From Clostridium celatum DSM 1785 (lineage in GTDB: Bacteria; Bacillota; Clostridia; Clostridiales; Clostridiaceae), in the NCBI RefSeq assembly GCF_000320405.1, contig NZ_KB291649.1:50280-114279 (forward strand): 64,000 bases of DNA. Direction: 5' to 3'. The notes beneath the pieces are model-generated. The model had not been told where the DNA came from. It was given only the letters and a program-made list of their open reading frames with translations, and searched no databases. Made by a program: the position numbers and the translations under genes. Positions 44,963-53,383 of this stretch are shown piece after piece; positions within the stretch are counted from its first letter, which is position 1, and every line of letters begins with the position of its first letter.

Positions 44963-45814
44963 TTATTCTAAAAGATATCTATCTTCAGTATTATTTTTTT
45001 CTTCTTCACTTTCTTCTAGGCTATCTTCACTACTTTCTATATTATCGCTCTCATCATTATCGCTATCATCAACTTCTTCAATTTCATCTATATCTATGTT
45101 TTCAACATTTTCTAAAGATTCTTCTATACTATTATCCATATCAATTTCTTCATCTTCAATGCTATCTTTACATTTTATATACTTTTTCCAATCAACAAAT
45201 ATTTTATATAAATTCACTACATCTTGTTCATTATATAATAATATAGTTTCAATTTTTTCTTTCGGCATTCTTAGTATATATTCTTTATCTTTTAATACTT
45301 TATGGAAAGTTTTAGCTAAATTAGATCCACTAATAACTTCACTTTCTCTATATATTTCAAATACTTTCTCTAAATTTTTAAGTCCTATAGATGTATTCAT
45401 TTCTTTTTCATATTCTTTTTGAATATCAACTGACTTAAATTCTTTTTCAAAATCATAATAAATATTGAATTTATTAAATAAATATTTAATAACAGTAAAA
45501 TCATTATTTCCCGAAAAAGTGACTATTACCTTTTTACCTAACCTTTTCATTCTCATGAAATACCTTTTAGCTAAAAGAAGTATTTCAACTACCTCTCCTT
45601 TATTTTCAATCATATATTGAGTAACATATATTTTCTTATCACTTTTATTATATACACATGCTCCAAATACACCTATACATTTTGGTTTCTTATATACATA
45701 ATGTTCTAAATCAAAAAATATAATTTCTTCTGGACTACACTCTCCCTCCTTACTTTTTAATATTGTTTGTAGATTATATTCTCCTACATCAATAACATTT
45801 TCTCTAATTATCAC
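44963..45814 (-). CDS. RNase H-like nuclease domain protein (YprB-type) with acidic tail
   Basis: The 283-residue product has a DEDD-type exonuclease fold: IIFFDLEHYVYKK (Asp-x-Glu, ~31-43), TFSGNNDFTVIKYLF (~99-113) and YNEQDVVNLYKIF near 193-205. This matches the RNase_H_2/YprB domain. The last ~65 residues (~215-283) are almost entirely Asp/Glu/Ser/Asn, a strongly acidic tail that could be disordered and might mimic nucleic acid. In Bacillus the yprB neighbour is the DEAD helicase yprA; no such gene is next to it here. The GTG start has AAGAAAGAG upstream. The nuclease call is moderate because the metal-binding set is only partly visible. Confidence 0.78.
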   Translation of the reverse strand: MIIRENVIDVGEYNLQTILKSKEGECSPEEIIFFDLEHYVYKKPKCIGVFGACVYNKSDKKIYVTQYMIENKGEVVEILLLAKRYFMRMKRLGKKVIVTFSGNNDFTVIKYLFNKFNIYYDFEKEFKSVDIQKEYEKEMNTSIGLKNLEKVFEIYRESEVISGSNLAKTFHKVLKDKEYILRMPKEKIETILLYNEQDVVNLYKIFVDWKKYIKCKDSIEDEEIDMDNSIEESLENVENIDIDEIEEVDDSDNDESDNIESSEDSLEESEEEKNNTEDRYLLE

Positions 45815-45978
45815 ACTATCACTCTTTCTTACATTTATTTTATCTCCTGTATTAAAACTAATGCTAGTATTTTTATCTTTTTATTATACCATGTAATTAA
45901 ATTAGTGAATACCTTTTAAATTGCCTAAAAACACCTAATTCTATACTTATCTAACACTTTACTCTGCTCCTCCTAATA

Positions 45979-46044
45979 TTGACCTTTTTTTTATTTTCTG
46001 ATATTATATTTGTATAAATTTATTTGATAATGATTTTCAATTTG
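45979..46044 (+). promoter_or_regulatory. feo operon promoter with Fur box
   Basis: TTGACC (45979-45984), a 17-base spacer and TATTAT (46002-46007) make a good promoter. From 46026 GATAATGATTTTCAATTTG matches 14 of 19 positions of the Fur box GATAATGATAATCATTATC. It sits just downstream of the expected start, where iron-loaded Fur would block transcription. The ribosome-binding site GAGGTGA follows. Confidence 0.8.
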
Positions 46045-46055
46045 AGGTGAAATAA

Positions 46056-46277
46056 ATGTGCATTTGCGATTTAAAACTTGGTGAAAAAGCCAAGATAGAA
46101 CAAATAAATGGAGATTCAAAATTAGCTAAAAGACTTTCTGCCTTAGGTCTTATACAAGGTACAGAAATTGAACTTAAAAGAGTTGCCCCTTTAGGCGATC
46201 CTTTAGTAGTAAACTTAAGAGGTTTTGATTTAGCCATTAGAAAAAAAGATGCAAAAAATATATTATTAACAGCATAG
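46056..46277 (+). CDS. feoA: Ferrous iron transport protein A
   Basis: The 73-residue product is an SH3-like FeoA domain: LKLGEKAKIEQINGD, then LAKRLSALGLIQGTEIEL and APLGDPLVVNLRGFDLAIRK. It is cytoplasmic and modulates FeoB activity. feoB starts 26 bases downstream. A Fur box lies in the leader, so expression rises when iron is low. The length and sequence are standard; no oddities were seen. Confidence 0.96.
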   Translation: MCICDLKLGEKAKIEQINGDSKLAKRLSALGLIQGTEIELKRVAPLGDPLVVNLRGFDLAIRKKDAKNILLTA

Positions 46278-46303
46278 TTTATAAATTAAAAGGGGATGAC
46301 AAA

Positions 46304-48061
46304 ATGAAAACTATTGCTCTACTTGGTAACCCCAATGTTGGTAAAACCACACTTTTTAACAGCTTAACAGGAGCTAATCAAAGAGTTGGAAATTGGGCCG
46401 GAGTAACTGTAGATAAAAAAGAAGGTTCTTTTAATGATTTTAATATCATAGATTTACCTGGAATATATGCAATGGATACTTATTCGAACGAAGAAAAAGT
46501 ATCAAAAGATTTTTTAGAAAACGGACAAGTTGATTTAATATTAAATATTATAGATGCTTCAAATATAGATAGAAATTTATATTTAACAATGCAATTAAAA
46601 AGATTTAAAAAGCCTATTATATTAGCTGTTAATATGATAGATGTTGCTGAAAAAAAAGGAATAAATATTGATTATGATAAGTTATCTAAACTTCTAGATG
46701 TCACTGTAATTCCTATACAAGCATCTAAAGAAGAAGGAATAGACGATATTAAAGCTGCATTAGAAAAAATTAATTATAAGACTATAGATGAAAATGATTA
46801 TAATTTTTCTTCTGAAAAAGAAACGTATAAATACATAGAAAATATATTAGATGATTGTACTGAAAAAGTTAATAGCACACATAAGTCTACAAAAGAAAAA
46901 TTAGATAACATAATGCTTAATCCATGGCTTGCATATCCAATTTTCTTTGCAATTATGGCATTAACTTTCCAAATTACTTTTTCATGGATTGGACAACCAC
47001 TTTCTGATCTATTAGATACATTGCTAAATGATTCATTAGTTCCACTTATAGAAAACTTAATTCATGGAATGTCACCATGGTTTCAATCACTTATTCTTGA
47101 TGGTATCATAGGTGGAGTTGGTGGAATATTAGTTTTACTACCTATAATTTTATCACTTTTTGCTTGTATTACTGTCTTAGAAGATAGTGGTTATATGGCA
47201 AGAGTTGCTTTTATAATGGATAAAATCATGAGAAAAATGGGGCTTTCAGGTAAAGCTTTCATCCCAATGATTGTTGGATTTGGATGTTCTGTTCCTGCAA
47301 TTATGACTGCAAGAACTTTAGAAAGTGAAAAAGATAGAAAACTTACTGCGCTTTTAATTCCACTTATGAGTTGTAATGCAAGATTACCTGTTTATAGTGT
47401 ATTTGCTGCTGTATTTTTCCCAGATAAAATCGGGCTTATAGTTGCCTCTCTTTATTTCCTAGGAATTTTATTAGCATTTATACTTGGTATTATATTTAAG
47501 CATACAATATTTAAAAATGAAGAAGAACCATTACTTATAGAGTTACCAGAATATAAGTTACCATCACTAAAAAATCTTTTTAATCAACTTTATGAAAAAA
47601 CTAAAGGATTTTTAGTTAAAGCAGGTACTTTAATCTTTGCAATGAGTATTGTTCTTTGGTTCTTATCAAACTTTAACTTTAACGGAATGACTGATGTTAA
47701 TAATAGTATTTTATCTTCAATAGGAGGATTTATAGCACCTATATTTAAACCACTTGGATTTGGTAACTGGCAATCTTCAGTATCATTATTAACTGGTTTA
47801 ATAGCTAAAGAAACTGTTGTTTCTTCAATGGGGGTAATATTTGCTGGAGATTTATCAGCTATGCTTCCACTTCACTTTACAACACTTTCAGCTTTATCTT
47901 TCTTAGTATTTGTATTATTATATACACCGTGTATAACAGTAGTTGGTACTATGAAAAAAGAATTTGGTACAAAAATTACTTTATTCTCAGTATTTTATCA
48001 ACTATCTTTAGCTTGGATAGTTTCATTCTTAGTATTTAATATAGGTTCGTTATTTATATAA
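46304..48061 (+). CDS. feoB: Ferrous iron permease FeoB
   Basis: The 585-residue product carries an N-terminal GTPase domain (1-~165) with G1 LLGNPNVGKTTLFNSL, G2 WAGVTVDKKEG, G3 DLPGIY and G4 NMID. A linker and then the membrane core (~205-585) follow, with several helices including ARVAFIMDKIMRKMGLSG and IVGFGCSVPAIMTARTLE, the conserved Cys-containing Gate motif. Iron passes inward in a GTP-stimulated manner. It is shorter than the E. coli type (773 residues), as expected for Firmicute versions. It lies between feoA and a Cys-rich small peptide gene. Confidence 0.97.
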   Translation: MKTIALLGNPNVGKTTLFNSLTGANQRVGNWAGVTVDKKEGSFNDFNIIDLPGIYAMDTYSNEEKVSKDFLENGQVDLILNIIDASNIDRNLYLTMQLKRFKKPIILAVNMIDVAEKKGINIDYDKLSKLLDVTVIPIQASKEEGIDDIKAALEKINYKTIDENDYNFSSEKETYKYIENILDDCTEKVNSTHKSTKEKLDNIMLNPWLAYPIFFAIMALTFQITFSWIGQPLSDLLDTLLNDSLVPLIENLIHGMSPWFQSLILDGIIGGVGGILVLLPIILSLFACITVLEDSGYMARVAFIMDKIMRKMGLSGKAFIPMIVGFGCSVPAIMTARTLESEKDRKLTALLIPLMSCNARLPVYSVFAAVFFPDKIGLIVASLYFLGILLAFILGIIFKHTIFKNEEEPLLIELPEYKLPSLKNLFNQLYEKTKGFLVKAGTLIFAMSIVLWFLSNFNFNGMTDVNNSILSSIGGFIAPIFKPLGFGNWQSSVSLLTGLIAKETVVSSMGVIFAGDLSAMLPLHFTTLSALSFLVFVLLYTPCITVVGTMKKEFGTKITLFSVFYQLSLAWIVSFLVFNIGSLFI

Positions 48062-48124
48062 ATACTTTTAAATTTAGTTTAGATAAAGTAAAGTTTTCGA
48101 ACTTTTAAAAAGAAGGTGACTTAT

Positions 48125-48256
48125 TTGGAAATTATAATTACAGCGCTTTTGCTTGTAGCTTCAGTATATATATTATTTAAGAATGTAAAAAAATCTTCAA
48201 AAGGAAACTGCAACTGCGGAAGTTGCTCTTCTAAGTGTGATAAATATAAAAAATAA
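48125..48256 (+). CDS. FeoB-associated Cys-rich membrane protein
   Basis: A 43-residue open frame reads from TTG 48125-48127 with AAGGTG upstream. The translation begins MEIIITALLLVASVYILFKN (one membrane helix) and ends in a Lys/Cys-rich tail with CNCGSCSSKC. Four Cys in a short tail after one helix are typical of the small protein encoded after feoB in many Firmicutes. It may act as an iron-handling or FeoB-stabilising partner; the function is not established. The feo terminator starts inside its stop region. Confidence 0.85.
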   Translation: MEIIITALLLVASVYILFKNVKKSSKGNCNCGSCSSKCDKYKK

Positions 48257-48285
48257 GGAGTTGCATTTGTAACTCCTTATTTTTT
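48248..48285 (+). terminator. Terminator of the feo operon
   Basis: AAAAAATAAGGAGTT and AACTCCTTATTTTTT form a 15-bp stem with a T-run in the downstream arm. It overlaps the stop codon of the Cys-rich peptide gene. Confidence 0.9.
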
Positions 48286-48326
48286 AATTTATAAATACAT
48301 TTTTAAAGATTATTGTTTCTTTATTA

Positions 48327-49443
48327 TTAATCATTTATTCCGCTAAGAGCTTTTTTATTTTTCTCTAATAGCTTTCCATAATATATTTTTATAGTTGCTG
48401 CTGTAGGAGAGGCTAATAGCATACCTATTGGTCCAAAAAAACCTCCTCCAATAACAACTGAATATATTATCCAAAAAGGTCTAACTCCTACCTTATCTCC
48501 TATAAGCTTAGGATCTAAATACCACCCATCAAACATTTGCAACGAAAATAATACTAAAAATACTACTAACCCCTTAAAAGGTGATACAAATACATTTATT
48601 AAAAAACCAATTATCTCTCCTATAAATGGTCCAAAATACGGTATCATATTTGTTATTCCAACTAATATTGCTATTAAAATAGAATATTCAGATTTAACTA
48701 TATTTAGTAATATAAATGCTAAAATACCTATTATAGTTGAATCTATAGCCTTTATCCCTATGTATGTTCCTATCATAGAATTATATGTTTTTATGAATTC
48801 TATTATTTTATCTGAATTCTCCTTCTTAAAAATTAAATACATAACTCTTTTTGCTTCAAATAATAGCCTTTCTTTATCAATAAGGATATATATAGCAACT
48901 AATAATCCTAAAATAAATTTTACTATTAGAGATGAAATACTAACCATCTTCATAAGTGAACCTTCTATAGCTGCTATTGCAATTTCTCCAGCTCTATCTA
49001 TGTAATAATCAATATTTATTTTTGTTCCTGTTGTGCTAATTAAGTGTTTGTATTTCTTGCTTATCTAAAATATCATTAATAAATTTTTCAACAGAATTTA
49101 TATATTCAGGAATATTACTTACTATATCCTTAATATTCTCTATAAGCTCTGGAATACAATATAATGCTAACAATGATATAGCTCCTATTAAAACAGCATA
49201 AGTCAATACAATAGATACTCCCCTACTTAGCTTTGCTTTTTTTTCAAATATTTTAACTAACGGATTTAAAACATATGCTATAACTATTCCGTATATGAAT
49301 GGCATTGAAAATGATATTATTTTTCTTAAAACCCCTACTAAAACATCTAAATTGTCTATTAATTTAAATATAACTAGAGATACCCCTATTATAATTATTA
49401 CAGCTATTATTAATTCTTTATATCTATTACTCTTAAAAATCAA
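48327..49443 (-). pseudogene. AI-2E/PerM-family permease, split by one frameshift
   Basis: Two consecutive frames form one gene. The first (TTG 49443 to stop 49036; AAGGAGGGAAGG upstream) contains the N-terminal helices (IIGVSLVIFKL, FSMPFIYGIVIAYVLNPL) and ends ...DKQEIQTLN. The second continues in the other frame as LISTTGTKINIDYYIDRAGE, then VKFILGLLVAIYILIDKERL, ITNMIPYFGPFIGE and GFFGPIGMLLASP, which are typical of the AI-2E_transport family. One extra base near 49044-49046 explains the break; corrected, the protein would be about 370 residues, the normal length. It may be inactive or an assembly error. Family substrates are debated (autoinducer-2, or ions in some members). Confidence 0.85.
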
Positions 49444-49497
49444 AGCCTTCCCTCCTTTTTATTTATCTATTAAATTGATTATAACAAAAATATAGTT

Positions 49498-50868
49498 CTA
49501 AAGTAATTCTATCCCAATTAAATCTAAAGTATTTTTAATAATTTTACAGCCTGATTTAATTAAAACTACTTTTTCTTTATTTAATTTCAATTCTTCTCTA
49601 TTTAAAGCTTTGTAGATATCGTTTAAAACATTAATAAGTTCTATAATATATCTACTTAATATTGATAAATCTAAATTTACTGTACATTTGTTAAGTACAC
49701 TTGGAAAATCCTCTAAAATTTTAATTAACTTGCTCTCTTCATTTAATAACTTTTTATTTAAATTACATATTTCTTCATTTTCATTTAGGTAACCACAAAG
49801 TAATTTTAATCTATTATATGAATTTAACACATATATATAATTTTTCTCTTTATATGAAATAATTTTGTCTAGTTCAAATAATATTGTTTTTTTATTTGAA
49901 TTATTTATATAATAAAAAACTATTGAATCTCTTACTATTTTATTTATTGTATTGCTATCATATAATATCCCATTTATATTATGATAATTTAAAATCTTTG
50001 CTGAAAACTTCTCTATTAAAGAATCTAACGACAAGAATTCATCTTTTCTTATGAAAATGTTATTTTCTAAAATCTTAACTATTCCCAGCTTATAGCAAGA
50101 ATAATTTTTAGTATTACCATATCCACTAACTTCTAGAATCTTTACTAGTTGCTTAAAATGAGTATATTGTGATGAATTTATAATATATATATTCTTGTGA
50201 TAACTATATTTTCTATTATATCTTGTAGCTTTATTTAAAATAGTTGCATTAATGGTATTTATTTTTCCTTCATTTGATATTATATACGGGGGCATATTAT
50301 ATTTGTCCAATAATATAACCTCACATCCATTTTCATAAGTCACTAGATTTTTTGCTTTAAAGTCTTCTATTATGTTTTTTATATTTTCTTCATTATTTTC
50401 TTCATTCATATTATTGGGGTATTCTATTTTATACCCCTGATTTTCAAATACTCTTTTTAATGATTGCATTGATATTTCTAAAAAAACTCGCTCTATAGCA
50501 GAAATTTTATCCATATTTATTCCATAATATTCAATAACTACACTTTTACTTTCTTCTCCACTATTTTTTTTATAAATATAATTACTTTTTAATATTTCTT
50601 TTATAATATAAGTTTTATCTATAAAAAAATTTAAATATGCACCTACACTCTCTGTCCTTTCAAAATATATACTATTTATTTGTTCTTTCAATTCTCTAGC
50701 TATAATAATAGGTGATTTTTCAATCTTATCTACTAATTTAAAACACGGTAAAGTGAAATCTCCCATATAAGCTTCTTTAGGAACTTCTATTAGATTTTCT
50801 ATTATATCCTCTTCTAGCTTCAAGTTCTTACTTAGTTCCTTAACTAATTTTTTTTTATAATCAATCAT
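49498..50868 (-). CDS. Arginyl-tRNA synthetase-like protein without the HIGH motif
   Basis: The 456-residue product has three recognisable parts of ArgRS. The N-terminal Add domain (~1-90) has VPKEAYMGDFTLPCFKLV and FERTESVGAYLNFFID. A reduced catalytic region starts at VVIEYYGINMDKISAIE, and the C-terminal DALR anticodon domain (~345-456) has DFPSVLNKCTVNLDLSILSRYI and NTLDLIGIELL. Where ArgRS has SPNxxKxxHIGH, this protein has GINMDKIS followed directly by the next helix, so HIGH is gone. The second signature is also altered (IFIRKDEFLSLDSLIEKF). At 456 residues it is about 100 shorter than a normal ArgRS. It should not charge tRNA; it may bind tRNA-Arg or regulate. AGGAGAATAGT precedes the ATG. 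Confidence 0.85.
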   Translation of the reverse strand: MIDYKKKLVKELSKNLKLEEDIIENLIEVPKEAYMGDFTLPCFKLVDKIEKSPIIIARELKEQINSIYFERTESVGAYLNFFIDKTYIIKEILKSNYIYKKNSGEESKSVVIEYYGINMDKISAIERVFLEISMQSLKRVFENQGYKIEYPNNMNEENNEENIKNIIEDFKAKNLVTYENGCEVILLDKYNMPPYIISNEGKINTINATILNKATRYNRKYSYHKNIYIINSSQYTHFKQLVKILEVSGYGNTKNYSCYKLGIVKILENNIFIRKDEFLSLDSLIEKFSAKILNYHNINGILYDSNTINKIVRDSIVFYYINNSNKKTILFELDKIISYKEKNYIYVLNSYNRLKLLCGYLNENEEICNLNKKLLNEESKLIKILEDFPSVLNKCTVNLDLSILSRYIIELINVLNDIYKALNREELKLNKEKVVLIKSGCKIIKNTLDLIGIELL

Positions 50869-51041
50869 ACTATTCTCCTGTATATTTATTAAAGGATATT
50901 ATATGTGCTAAGCGAAAATATTTTAATTATTTTTAGATATATCAAATATTTATTAAATATTTTTTATTAATAATCCTTTATTTTTTCTACTATTTTATAT
51001 ATTATTATAATTAATAATTAAAATAATAGGAATGGTGAACT

Positions 51042-52559
51042 ATGATTAGAGTAGGAATAATTCATATAGGATCAAGTAAAATTAGATTATTACTTGCCGA
51101 GATTGATAATTCGGGTTATTTTAAAATTATTGATGAATTAAAAACGCCTTTTAAAATATGCTATGAATTATCAAAGGAGTGTGTTTTATGTAATGAAAAA
51201 TTTAACTATATTTTATCTACATTAAAAACGTACAAATCCCTTTGCGAAATATCTGGGGCAAAAGAAATTTTTACTATAACAACAAGCTTTTTTAATACCT
51301 TAAAAGATAGTGATAATTTAATTGCCATGATAAAAAATGATCTTAATTTAGATTTAAAAATTCTCTCTCCAGAAGAAGAAATTAAATATACAGCTTTAGG
51401 TGTTAATAAAAGCTTAAATGTTTCTAATTCACTTGTAGTTGAAATAACTGGTACATCTACTAATTTAATTGATATGAAAAATGGAGAAATAAAAAATTGG
51501 ATTTGTCTACCATTTGGTGGTATAAATTTAGCATATACCTTTAACATAACAGATAGAATATTAAATTCAAACTTAGATACTAGCTCTAATTTTGTAATAG
51601 AAAAACTTAAAGATATAGAATGGCTTAATACAAATTTTGATTCAATAATTTTTGTAGGTGAACTTTCTAAAACATTAGTTAAAATTGACAAGTTTAGAAC
51701 ACACTATCCTTTAGAAATTTTTAATAATTATGAATTATCCCGCGTTGGAATACATGAACTTTATAATATATTCAAATGTAAAGATTTAAAATTACGTCGT
51801 AAAGTTGAAGGTATCGACTTAGATATGGTTGATAGTATTTTTAGTTCTTTACTAATCCTCAATGAAATATTAAAAATAACCTCTATTGATATTATAAAAG
51901 TTTCAAATAATACCCTTAGAGAAGGTATGATTTATGAATATCTTTATAATAATTACGATGTTAATGATGATATATTAGACTATAGTATTTATGGTATATT
52001 AAACTCGTTAAATTCTAATATTCAACATGCCGAACAAGTTTATTTTATATCTTCTTTACTATACAATGAATTAAAACCACTTCATAAGCTAGGTGACAAT
52101 TATTTAAATATTTTAAAAACTGGTGCTATGCTTCATGATTGTGGAATTAGTATAAATTATCAACAACATCATAAGCATTCATTTTATATAATTTTGAATT
52201 CTTTTATTAATGGTCTTACTCATAAAGAGCAACTTATGAGCGCAGCTATTGCCGCTTCTCATAGATTTAATAATTATCATTTACCTTTGGTGCAATTCTC
52301 TTATTTAGTTAATAAACTAGATATAGATATAGTAACTAAAATAGGTGCATTAGTAAAAATAGCTGAAGGACTAGATAGAAGTCTTGTAAGTGTTGTAAAA
52401 AAATTAAAAGTATCTTTTGATGATGAAAAAGTAGTAATTACAGTTTCTTCACCAAGTAACTTAGATGTTGAAATACATCAAGCTTTAAGAGGAAAATATT
52501 TCTTCAAGGAAATTTATAAAAGAGATTTATATATAGAAAAGGAAAAGTGGCAAGACTAA
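51042..52559 (+). CDS. Ppx/GppA-family phosphatase with HD domain
   Basis: The 505-residue product has an N-terminal actin-like Ppx/GppA region (1-~300: VGIIHIGSSKIRLLLAEID, the phosphate-binding VVEITGTSTNLIDM and PFGGINLAYTF). A C-terminal HD-type region (~310-505) has ILKTGAMLHDCGISINY and HKHSFYIILNSF with metal-binding H/D residues. This is the exopolyphosphatase/guanosine pentaphosphatase layout, so it probably degrades polyphosphate or pppGpp. It is strongly diverged: the usual DIGSNS-type start is HIGSSK. It is divergent from the ArgRS-like gene. AGGAATGGTGA precedes the ATG. Confidence 0.85.
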   Translation: MIRVGIIHIGSSKIRLLLAEIDNSGYFKIIDELKTPFKICYELSKECVLCNEKFNYILSTLKTYKSLCEISGAKEIFTITTSFFNTLKDSDNLIAMIKNDLNLDLKILSPEEEIKYTALGVNKSLNVSNSLVVEITGTSTNLIDMKNGEIKNWICLPFGGINLAYTFNITDRILNSNLDTSSNFVIEKLKDIEWLNTNFDSIIFVGELSKTLVKIDKFRTHYPLEIFNNYELSRVGIHELYNIFKCKDLKLRRKVEGIDLDMVDSIFSSLLILNEILKITSIDIIKVSNNTLREGMIYEYLYNNYDVNDDILDYSIYGILNSLNSNIQHAEQVYFISSLLYNELKPLHKLGDNYLNILKTGAMLHDCGISINYQQHHKHSFYIILNSFINGLTHKEQLMSAAIAASHRFNNYHLPLVQFSYLVNKLDIDIVTKIGALVKIAEGLDRSLVSVVKKLKVSFDDEKVVITVSSPSNLDVEIHQALRGKYFFKEIYKRDLYIEKEKWQD

Positions 52560-52572
52560 CTTGCCACTTTTT
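52543..52572 (+). terminator. Terminator of the Ppx/GppA gene
   Basis: AAAAGTGGCAAG-ACTAA-CTTGCCACTTTT overlaps the stop codon and ends in a T-run on the + strand. It is also placed at the end of the convergent S2P-like gene. Confidence 0.85.
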
Positions 52573-53219
52573 TATATCCCAAATATTAATTTTCCTATTG
52601 TTAAAAATAAATTATAAATAAAACTTACTGGTATTGAAAGAATTCTTCCACCAACTAAAATAATTGCTATAAGAATTAAAAATTGATATTGATATATCTT
52701 ATCTGATACCTTATAAAATGTTTTTGGCCATAAATCTCTAAAAATATCAAATCCAGCTAATCCCGGAAGAGGTAATAATGTAAATACAAATAAACTTATA
52801 TTTATTGAAGCTGTATATCCTATCATCCTACTTAAAATATAAAATGCAGTATCTGGTAGTATGTTAAGCAAAAATTTATAACAAAATACATATAATATCA
52901 TTGCTATAAATCCAACTAATAAGTTTGCAATTGGTGCAGCTATAGATACTTTTATAGCATCTTTATACCCTCTTTTATATGCACTTGGATTAGTATTTAT
53001 AGGTTTAGTCCATCCAAATCCAACAAGTAAAATCATTAAAAATCCTATAGGATCAATATGTGCTGCTGGATTTAAAGTTAACCTTCCTTGAAATCTTGGT
53101 GTCTTATCTCCTAGTTTATCTGCAACTAACGCTCTAGCATATCCTTGAGCTGTAAAAGCTATTAATGCTCCAGGAATAGTTAATATTATCGTTAATAAAT
53201 CAAAATTAAATAATCGCAT
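52572..53219 (-). CDS. Site-2 protease-like membrane protein without catalytic residues
   Basis: The 215-residue product matches the M50/S2P family of small rhomboid-like metalloproteases in layout: about six membrane segments and the conserved GRLTLNPAAHIDPIGFLMIL and VGFGWTKPINTNP segments. The protease motifs are lost. The usual FTFHEFAHA (HExxH) is FTAQGYARA (residues ~22-30), so the two zinc-binding His and the Glu are Gln, Arg and Gly. The later LPxxPLDG-type Asp is replaced in LPLPGLAGFDI. This is therefore probably an inactive S2P homologue. AAGGTGAAAAG precedes the ATG. It could be a membrane scaffold or substrate-binding pseudoprotease. The fold is firm; the function is unknown. Confidence 0.88.
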   Translation of the reverse strand: MRLFNFDLLTIILTIPGALIAFTAQGYARALVADKLGDKTPRFQGRLTLNPAAHIDPIGFLMILLVGFGWTKPINTNPSAYKRGYKDAIKVSIAAPIANLLVGFIAMILYVFCYKFLLNILPDTAFYILSRMIGYTASINISLFVFTLLPLPGLAGFDIFRDLWPKTFYKVSDKIYQYQFLILIAIILVGGRILSIPVSFIYNLFLTIGKLIFGI

Positions 53220-53319
53220 CTTTTCACCTTCTCATATTATTTCTTAAAACATTATATCACATAATATGTAAAATTTATTTTTATTTAATAATAATTTCAT
53301 AAAATTTATTTATATAAAA

Positions 53320-53354
53320 AATTAAGGAACTATTATTAAAATAGTTCCTTAATT
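53320..53354 (-). terminator. Terminator of the LCP gene
   Basis: AATTAAGGAACTAT and ATAGTTCCTTAATT form a perfect 14-bp stem just beyond the LCP stop codon, followed on the minus strand by TTTTTTATAT. Confidence 0.85.
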
Positions 53355-53383
53355 AAAATATAATTTATATTCACTTTTTTATC

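Noticed and set aside
44877-45422. Serine-rich open frame on the + strand opposite the YprB-like gene
   Set aside because: It is the antisense of the Glu/Asp-rich tail, has no ribosome-binding site of its own and only low-complexity Ser/Leu content.
50869-51041. T-box leader in front of the ArgRS-like gene
   Set aside because: The leader is short and A/T-only, with no T-box core sequence or terminator hairpin.
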